Shown: positions 55,004-59,585 of the stretch, in pieces | Layout of the letters: every line of letters starts with the position of its first letter | Position numbering within the stretch: the first letter of the stretch is position 1 | Assembly: GCA_009908845.1 (NCBI GenBank) | Contig: JAAAOQ010000013.1 | Coordinates: forward strand, 1-59,585 | Length of the DNA: 59,585 nt | Origin: Gammaproteobacteria bacterium | GTDB lineage: Bacteria > Pseudomonadota > Gammaproteobacteria > Chromatiales > Chromatiaceae | Direction of reading: 5' to 3' | Notes under the pieces: model-generated | Database searches by the model: none | What the model was told of the DNA's origin: nothing | What the model saw: the letters and a program-made list of their open reading frames with translations, nothing else | Translations under genes and position numbers: made by a program

Positions 55004-55918
55004 ATGAACCTCCGATCAGAGCAACCCGCCGATGCCGGTGAGACCCTTGGGCCGTTGCGGCGTTGGGTCGAGGCCGCACGCCCGCGGACCCTGCCGTTGG
55101 CCGTCTCGCCGGTGTTGGGCGGCCTATTTCTGGCAGTAGCCCAGAGCGGACAGCTCGCGTTCTTCACTGCGCTGGCGACCCTGATCGCTGCGGCCGGTAT
55201 CCAGGTCGGCACCAATCTCTACAATGATGCAGCCGATTTCGAGCGTGGCACCGATACGCCCGATCGACTGGGTCCGCCGCGGGCGGCCGCTCAGGGCTGG
55301 TTCACTGCGGCAGAGGTCAAGCGCGCCGCACATCTGGTGTTCCTGACCAGCTTCCTGCTTGGGCTGCTGTTGGTGCTGCGCGGCGGCTTGCCGATCTTTC
55401 TCCTCGGCGTCGCTGCGATCGCCGCCGGCTATGCCTATACCAGCGGGCCGCGTCCGATTGCCTATCGTCCCTACGGCGAGCTCTATGTGCTGGTCTTCTT
55501 CGGGATCAGCGCGGTCGGCGGCACCTACTACCTCCAGACCCTGACATTGTCGGTGCAGGCGATCACGCTCGGGATCGCGCTCGGCCTCCCGGCGGCTGCG
55601 GTGCTGCTGCTGAACAACTATCGAGATTTCGAGACCGATCGCGCGGCCGGGCGGCGCACGCTCTGTCATCTTCTCGGCCGGCCAGCGGCGCGGGTGCTCT
55701 ACGCAGCACTCCTGCTGCTGCCGATCCCATTGCTGCTGCTCGGCGGCTTGCCAATGCAGGGCTGGCTACTGCTGCTCGCGCTGCCGCTGGCGCTGGTTCT
55801 GATTAGGCGCCTGTGGCAGCTTGAGGGGCGGGCGCTGAACCAGCTGCTGGCGCAGACCGGGCAATACCAGCTCGCCTTGGTGCTATTGCTCGGGGCCGGG
55901 CTGCTGCTCGGGGCCTAG
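55004..55918 (+). CDS. menA: 1,4-dihydroxy-2-naphthoate prenyltransferase (MenA)
   Basis: Inner-membrane enzyme attaching the polyprenyl tail to dihydroxynaphthoate. The 304 residues contain about eight hydrophobic helices. The first Asp-rich motif is NLYNDAADFERGTD, with the following RAAAQGWFT typical of MenA. The second is LLNNYRDFETDRAAGRRTL. The N-terminal WVEAARPRTLPLAVSPVLGG matches the family. Copy D of the dispersed repeat starts 4 nt after the stop. Confidence 0.94.
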   Translation: MNLRSEQPADAGETLGPLRRWVEAARPRTLPLAVSPVLGGLFLAVAQSGQLAFFTALATLIAAAGIQVGTNLYNDAADFERGTDTPDRLGPPRAAAQGWFTAAEVKRAAHLVFLTSFLLGLLLVLRGGLPIFLLGVAAIAAGYAYTSGPRPIAYRPYGELYVLVFFGISAVGGTYYLQTLTLSVQAITLGIALGLPAAAVLLLNNYRDFETDRAAGRRTLCHLLGRPAARVLYAALLLLPIPLLLLGGLPMQGWLLLLALPLALVLIRRLWQLEGRALNQLLAQTGQYQLALVLLLGAGLLLGA

Positions 55919-55921
55919 CAC

Positions 55922-55993
55922 GCCCTATCAATGGGCCGGCCAGCCTAGATATGCCGCTGATTTCGATGGCCGTCGGAGGCATTTCGTCCGGGC
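55922..55993. repeat. Dispersed palindromic repeat, copy D
   Basis: Begins GCCCTATCA and ends GTCCGGGC; shares CTGATTTCGATGGCCG with copy C and, reversed, the ATGCCTCC...GGCC core of A and B. It starts 4 nt after the menA stop. The rest of the gap to menC (56091) shows no gene. Confidence 0.85.
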
Positions 55994-56090
55994 TTATAGG
56001 TGCCGCCGCTCAGCTACCGAACCGAGCCGTGGCGTTTCTTGGCTGGCGGCCAGTCGTAGCCGGTATCCCCTTCCACTCTCGGCCTGCCTG

Positions 56091-57290
56091 GTGACGACCG
56101 TCGTCGCGCCTCCGCAGTTTCCTAAGCTGTCGGTCATCGCCTATCGGTTGCCGCTGCGCCGTCCCTGGCGCAGCGCCCATGCTCTGCGCTGCGAGCGCGG
56201 CGGCTGGCTCGTGCGCGCCGAGCTCGACGGGCTGGCCGGCTATGGTGACTGTGCGCCATTGCCTGAGGCTGGTACAGAGACCGCCGAGGCCGCGCAAGAT
56301 CGGCTTGAGGATTGGTGCCGGCAGGCCGGTTCGTGGCCTCTGGCGGAGCAATTGGACCTGCTTGCGAGTGCGACGCGGCTGCGACGGGGCTCGGCTGCGG
56401 CCGCTGAAGACCAGCCTGTTCGACCGACAGCGCTCTCCTCCGCTACGCCTGCGGCGGATACCGCATTAGAGACGGCGCTGCTCGATCTCGACGCCCGGCG
56501 GCAGCGGATGACGCTGCGCGCGCGGCTGCTTCGGGATGCACCCTTGTTCGTACCGATTCCCCTGCCCGCTGTGCTCCCGGTCAATGCGGCCTTGGGTGCG
56601 GTGACCGGCTGTCGGCCCTCGGCCCTTGATACGGCGCTCTCAGCTGGCTACAGCGTGCTCAAGCTCAAGGTCGGTGTCGCGCCGCGGGATGACGAGGTCA
56701 GGGGGCTGCAGGCGCTCTGCGACCTGTTGCCGCCTGCCGTGCGGCTGCGCTTGGATGCGAATCAGGCCTGGTCACCGGCCGAGGCACAGCACCTGTTGGA
56801 AGTCCTAGAACCTTTGAGCGAGCGCATCGAATCGCTTGAGGAGCCGCTGCGTCCTGATCCGGAGCTGGCCCGGCACGATGCCGTACTTCGGGCGCTGCAA
56901 GCGCAGGCGGCCTTCAGCATCGCATTGGACGAGTCACTGCCGGGTCGAGGCTGGCCGCCCACATTCGCTGATCTGCCGGTGCGGCGGTTGGTGCTGAAGC
57001 CTGCGGTACTCGGTGGGCTGCGGTCGACCCTGGCCTTGGCGCAGGCCGCCCAGTCGGCCGGCCTCGAGGTGGTGATCACCAGCCTGATCGAATCCGCCGC
57101 GGGCCTTTGGGCCAGTGCCCAGCTCGCGGCCGCGATCGGCTCGCCGCTGGCACATGGGCTGGCCACCAGCGGCTGGCTGGCGGCCGATTTGGGGGGCGCA
57201 CCGACGATCGAGCATGGACAGCTTTGGCTCGGCGAGACCGCAGGTAGCGGCTTTACCCCAAGCCCCTCGACGCACAGCCGTTTTGCCTGA
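56091..57290 (+). CDS. menC: o-Succinylbenzoate synthase (MenC)
   Basis: Enolase-superfamily dehydratase acting after MenH. The 399 residues begin MTTVVAPPQFPKLSVIAYRLP with RPWRSAHALRCERGGWLV. The catalytic Lys pair is in VLKLKVGVAPRDDE; metal ligands are Asp in RLDANQAWSP, Glu in SLEEPL and Asp in IALDESLPG; the second catalytic Lys is in LVLKPAVLGG. GTG start. A Ser/Thr/Ala-rich insert (about residues 105-130) makes it longer than the E. coli enzyme. A 500-nt gap with a REP-like pair separates it from the Uma2 gene. Confidence 0.93.
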   Translation: MTTVVAPPQFPKLSVIAYRLPLRRPWRSAHALRCERGGWLVRAELDGLAGYGDCAPLPEAGTETAEAAQDRLEDWCRQAGSWPLAEQLDLLASATRLRRGSAAAAEDQPVRPTALSSATPAADTALETALLDLDARRQRMTLRARLLRDAPLFVPIPLPAVLPVNAALGAVTGCRPSALDTALSAGYSVLKLKVGVAPRDDEVRGLQALCDLLPPAVRLRLDANQAWSPAEAQHLLEVLEPLSERIESLEEPLRPDPELARHDAVLRALQAQAAFSIALDESLPGRGWPPTFADLPVRRLVLKPAVLGGLRSTLALAQAAQSAGLEVVITSLIESAAGLWASAQLAAAIGSPLAHGLATSGWLAADLGGAPTIEHGQLWLGETAGSGFTPSPSTHSRFA

Positions 57291-57374
57291 TCAGCGATCG
57301 CAAGCGGTTGGCCTAGTGCAAGCCAGCGGGAATCCCGAGATCGATTGTCGCTGCCCCAATGGTCGTGGGGTCGG

Positions 57375-57438
57375 GGCCCGCTTGCGGGCGATCTTCGTCG
57401 TCGTGTGCGCGGCCTGCTCGCCCGCAAGCGGGCTCCTA
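57375..57438. repeat. REP-like inverted pair
   Basis: GGCCCGCTTGCGGGCGA (57375-57391) is mirrored by TCGCCCGCAAGCGGGCTCC (57418-57436), continuing into TAC. The motif resembles the GTAGGAGCCCGCTTGCGGGCGA class of REP sequences common in Gammaproteobacteria. No gene is visible in 57291-57798. Confidence 0.65.
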
Positions 57439-57798
57439 CAGCGCTGAGAGCCAGATGGCAGGAAAAGGGTCTCGGCATTTCTGACGCGATGCACTAGGAA
57501 CCGCAGTTGAACAGCCATCACCCATGGATGCGCCTCAGAAAGCGCCAGAAGTGGCTATCGTTCGAAGGGTTGCATGCTTTGCGAAGCGGTCAGCTGCGGT
57601 TTCTAAGGTTCAGGCCAAGATTGTATGCGTCCATCCAGTCAGCCGGCTGCTTGGGATAGGATCTGGGCGCTCGCAAGGCTCGGCGATGCCCGTTCAGCGC
57701 ATCGCCGGGTCAATGCATCGGGGCTGGGCCACGATTGATTGTGGTCGAGGGTTCGGCTAGTGTTGGGTCGTCGATCAGGCAATGGGAGGCCCGGATGC

Positions 57799-58500
57799 AT
57801 GATCTTGAGCCCCGATTTCAGCGGAGATTGCGTTTACCCCGACAGTGACGGTCAGCCCGTGGCGGAAAGTGACTTCCAGCGTGGGCCGCTCCTCTATGCC
57901 GTCAGCGCATTGCGGCGGTGGTTCCACGCCCGCGACGATGTCTACGTATCGGGCAATATCCTGCTGTATTACGAGCAGGGCAACCCGCGTGCGGCCGTGG
58001 CACCCGACGTGCTCGTGGTGCTTGGCGCAGCGAGCCATGATCGGCGCTCGTACAAGCTATGGGAGGAGCCGAAGGCCCCGGACTTCGTGCTCGAGGTTAC
58101 CTCAAAGGCCACGGTGAGTGAGGACCAAGGCAACAAGCGCGGCCTCTATGCCTACCTTGGGGTCTCCGAGTACTGGCAGTACGACCCGACCGGTGATTAT
58201 CTGAAGCCCCAGCTCGCTGGCTTCCGCCTCGTCGATCGCAACTACTGGCCGATCCCGGTCAAGGCCGATGAGGAAGGAAGCCTGATCGGCACAAGTGATG
58301 TGCTCGGGCTCAGTCTGCGGTTAGATCACGACGGCTTCCATTTTGCGGACACGGAGTCGGGGCAGTTGTTGCTCACTTATGGCGAGCTAGACCAGGCGCG
58401 ACGCGATGCCGAATCCAAGGCCGCCCTGGAAGCCGAGCGGCGCCGACAGGCCGAACAGCGTATCGCTGAGCTCGAAGCCCGATTGCGCGCGCAGGATTGA
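57799..58500 (+). CDS. Uma2 family (DUF820) putative nuclease
   Basis: 233 residues with the restriction-endonuclease-like fold of Uma2/DUF820: SGNILLYYEQGNPRAAVAPDVLVVLG (Asp of the PD motif), then DFVLEVTSKATVSEDQGNKRGLYAYLGVSEYWQYDP (the E-x-K motif and the family signature). The C-terminal 40 residues form a charged coiled coil (ARRDAESKAALEAERRRQAEQRIAELEARL). GGGAGG lies 10 nt before the ATG. These proteins are abundant in cyanobacteria and phototrophs; cellular role unknown. Its position splits menC from menH, and menH overlaps its 3' end. Confidence 0.88.
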   Translation: MILSPDFSGDCVYPDSDGQPVAESDFQRGPLLYAVSALRRWFHARDDVYVSGNILLYYEQGNPRAAVAPDVLVVLGAASHDRRSYKLWEEPKAPDFVLEVTSKATVSEDQGNKRGLYAYLGVSEYWQYDPTGDYLKPQLAGFRLVDRNYWPIPVKADEEGSLIGTSDVLGLSLRLDHDGFHFADTESGQLLLTYGELDQARRDAESKAALEAERRRQAEQRIAELEARLRAQD

Positions 58501-59350
58501 GCTGCAATCCGACGTTCGGCTGTATCGAGACACGCATCTTCTCATCCACCCAAGCGCGCGCTCCGACTCGATTCCCGACGCCTACCGCGGGCTGCAGCTG
58601 GGCGTTGGGCCCGCGGACGCTGAGCCGCGCAGCCTGTTGCTGCACGGCTTCACCGGGCTGGCCGAGGATTGGGTCGATGTCTGGCCGGCGAACGAGCTGG
58701 CGCTGGCGCTGGACCTGCCTGGGCATGGCGGAAGCGCCGATCCGCAGCGGGATTTCGAGAGCAGTCTGCAGCAGTTGCTGGCGACATTGCCCGCGTCGAT
58801 CGATCGGCTCGTCGGCTACTCGCTCGGCGGGCGGCTCGCGCTCGGGCTGTTGCGGCTGGCGCCGCAGCGGTTTCGCTCTGCTGTGATCGTCTCGGCCCAT
58901 CCGGGGTTGGCCGACCCTGCGGCCCGCGCCGAGCGCCGCGCGGCCGATGCGCGCTGGATCGAGCGGCTCGAGTGCGATGGGATCGACGCCTTCGTCACGG
59001 CTTGGGAGCAGCTGCCGCTGTTCGCGAGCCAGGCGCATGTTCCGGCGGAGCGGCTGGACCATCAGCGCGCCCGGCGGTTGGATCAGCGTGCGCAGGGGCT
59101 GGCCGCCTCGTTGCGCGTGCACGGCCTGGCCGAGATGCCGCCGATGCGTGAGGTCATCGTCCAGTATCCAGGCCGGCTGCACTGGATCACTGGGGCAGAG
59201 GATCACCGATTCAGCGCGCTGGCCACCGAGGTGCAGCGATGGCGCCCATCGACGCGGCTGCATCGTATCGATGGCGCTGGCCATAACCCGCTGCTCGAGG
59301 CGCCAGAAGTCCTGTCGGCGCTGCTCGAACCACTGATCGCATCGTCCTGA
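58406..59350 (+). CDS. menH: SHCHC synthase, alpha/beta hydrolase fold (MenH)
   Basis: Likely 2-succinyl-6-hydroxy-2,4-cyclohexadiene-1-carboxylate synthase. The conserved core starts at about residue 70: SLLLHGFTGLAEDW, LALDLPGHGGS, nucleophile Ser in GYSLGGRLALGL, acid region TGAEDHRF and His in IDGAGHNPLLEAPE. The only canonical start in frame upstream of the core is ATG 58406, which overlaps the Uma2 gene by 95 nt. No ATG, GTG or TTG occurs between there and the core. Either this long N-terminus is real, a rare start such as ATT 58496 is used, or the original 5' end was lost when the Uma2 gene came in. Confidence 0.85.
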   Translation: MPNPRPPWKPSGADRPNSVSLSSKPDCARRIELQSDVRLYRDTHLLIHPSARSDSIPDAYRGLQLGVGPADAEPRSLLLHGFTGLAEDWVDVWPANELALALDLPGHGGSADPQRDFESSLQQLLATLPASIDRLVGYSLGGRLALGLLRLAPQRFRSAVIVSAHPGLADPAARAERRAADARWIERLECDGIDAFVTAWEQLPLFASQAHVPAERLDHQRARRLDQRAQGLAASLRVHGLAEMPPMREVIVQYPGRLHWITGAEDHRFSALATEVQRWRPSTRLHRIDGAGHNPLLEAPEVLSALLEPLIASS

Positions 59351-59431
59351 GCGCGCAGGCACCGGCCTTGATCATCGGTTCCACCTGACTCGCTGTTCCT
59401 CTGGGCGACAGCGCAGGTCTCGGATTTTAGA

Positions 59432-59505
59432 GCCCCTAACAAAATGCCCTCTACGGCTCACCAAATCAGCAGCTTGTGCAGGCTGATATGTTTTGACCTG
59501 TCAAC
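59432..59505. repeat. Dispersed palindromic repeat, copy E
   Basis: Begins GCCCCTAACAAAATGCC and continues through CTACGGCTC and AAATCAGCAGCTTGTGCAGG to the GATATGTTTTGAC region, in the same orientation as A and B. It lies 82 nt after menH. From 59351 to the window end there is no gene; the last 70 nt are AT-rich. Confidence 0.7.
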
Positions 59506-59585
59506 TATTGGCACCGAATTCTCGTTACGCACCTCTTCTTTCTTTTATTAAACAGTTTGTTGCAGGGCCTGTGGGTATGTGGGCG

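Overview
The window is high-GC DNA with densely packed genes. It most likely comes from the chromosome of a purple sulfur bacterium (Gammaproteobacteria, Chromatiaceae; Allochromatium/Thiocapsa-like). This rests on gene content: a class III PHA synthase locus (phaEC divergent from phaA-phaR-phaP-phaB), an Isp-type [NiFe] hydrogenase operon (hynS-isp1-isp2-hynL), and a nearly complete menaquinone pathway. No sequence search was possible, so the taxon is an inference. No rRNA, tRNA or CRISPR array was seen.

Layout. 1-334: C-terminus of an integron-type tyrosine recombinase. 405-6833: PHA locus, ending in a good intrinsic terminator; three TGC-rich motifs look like PhaR operators. 6836-12336: pstS-pstC-pstA-pstB on the minus strand behind a possible Pho box, with no phoU. 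12406-17487: small exported protein, GT4 glycosyltransferase, SufE, DUF389 membrane protein, membrane-anchored alpha/beta hydrolase, DUF302 protein. 17708-24065: hydrogenase operon with a small downstream gene, an AT-rich leader carrying an FNR-like box, three tandem hairpins, and a 34-codon membrane-protein gene. 24412-37216: pyrD, a small hypothetical gene, a large DUF4407 membrane/coiled-coil protein, ApbE, a 1973-residue alpha-2-macroglobulin with an N-terminal PAN domain, and a solitary LptF-type permease. 37465-39495: two small unknown genes divergent from a MerR regulator, with matching operator-like sites. 39583-42643: a fused HisHF resembling eukaryotic HIS7, a ClpP-fold lipoprotein, and a Bcp peroxiredoxin. 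42858-44933: EnvZ/OmpR-like pair. 45166-48073: a 55-codon membrane protein and an overlapping cytochrome c4/glycosyltransferase/methyltransferase operon. 48501-59350: SOUL protein, a degenerate alpha/beta hydrolase, then menF, menD, menB, menA, menC, a Uma2 gene and menH; menE is absent.

Working together: the PHA genes make and coat polyhydroxyalkanoate granules under PhaR control. The pst genes import phosphate. The hydrogenase is a Tat-exported membrane enzyme wired through Isp1/Isp2. The men genes make the menaquinone used by photosynthetic and anaerobic electron transport.

Non-coding structure is notable. A roughly 72-bp imperfect palindrome occurs six times, five of them just 3' of plus-strand genes. 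Two further MITE-like inverted-repeat elements lie between men genes. The best candidates for novelty are the eukaryote-like HisHF, the 34-residue membrane-protein gene with its hairpin array, the repeat family, and the MerR-linked small-gene pair. I did not find a clearly new multi-gene defence or metabolic system.
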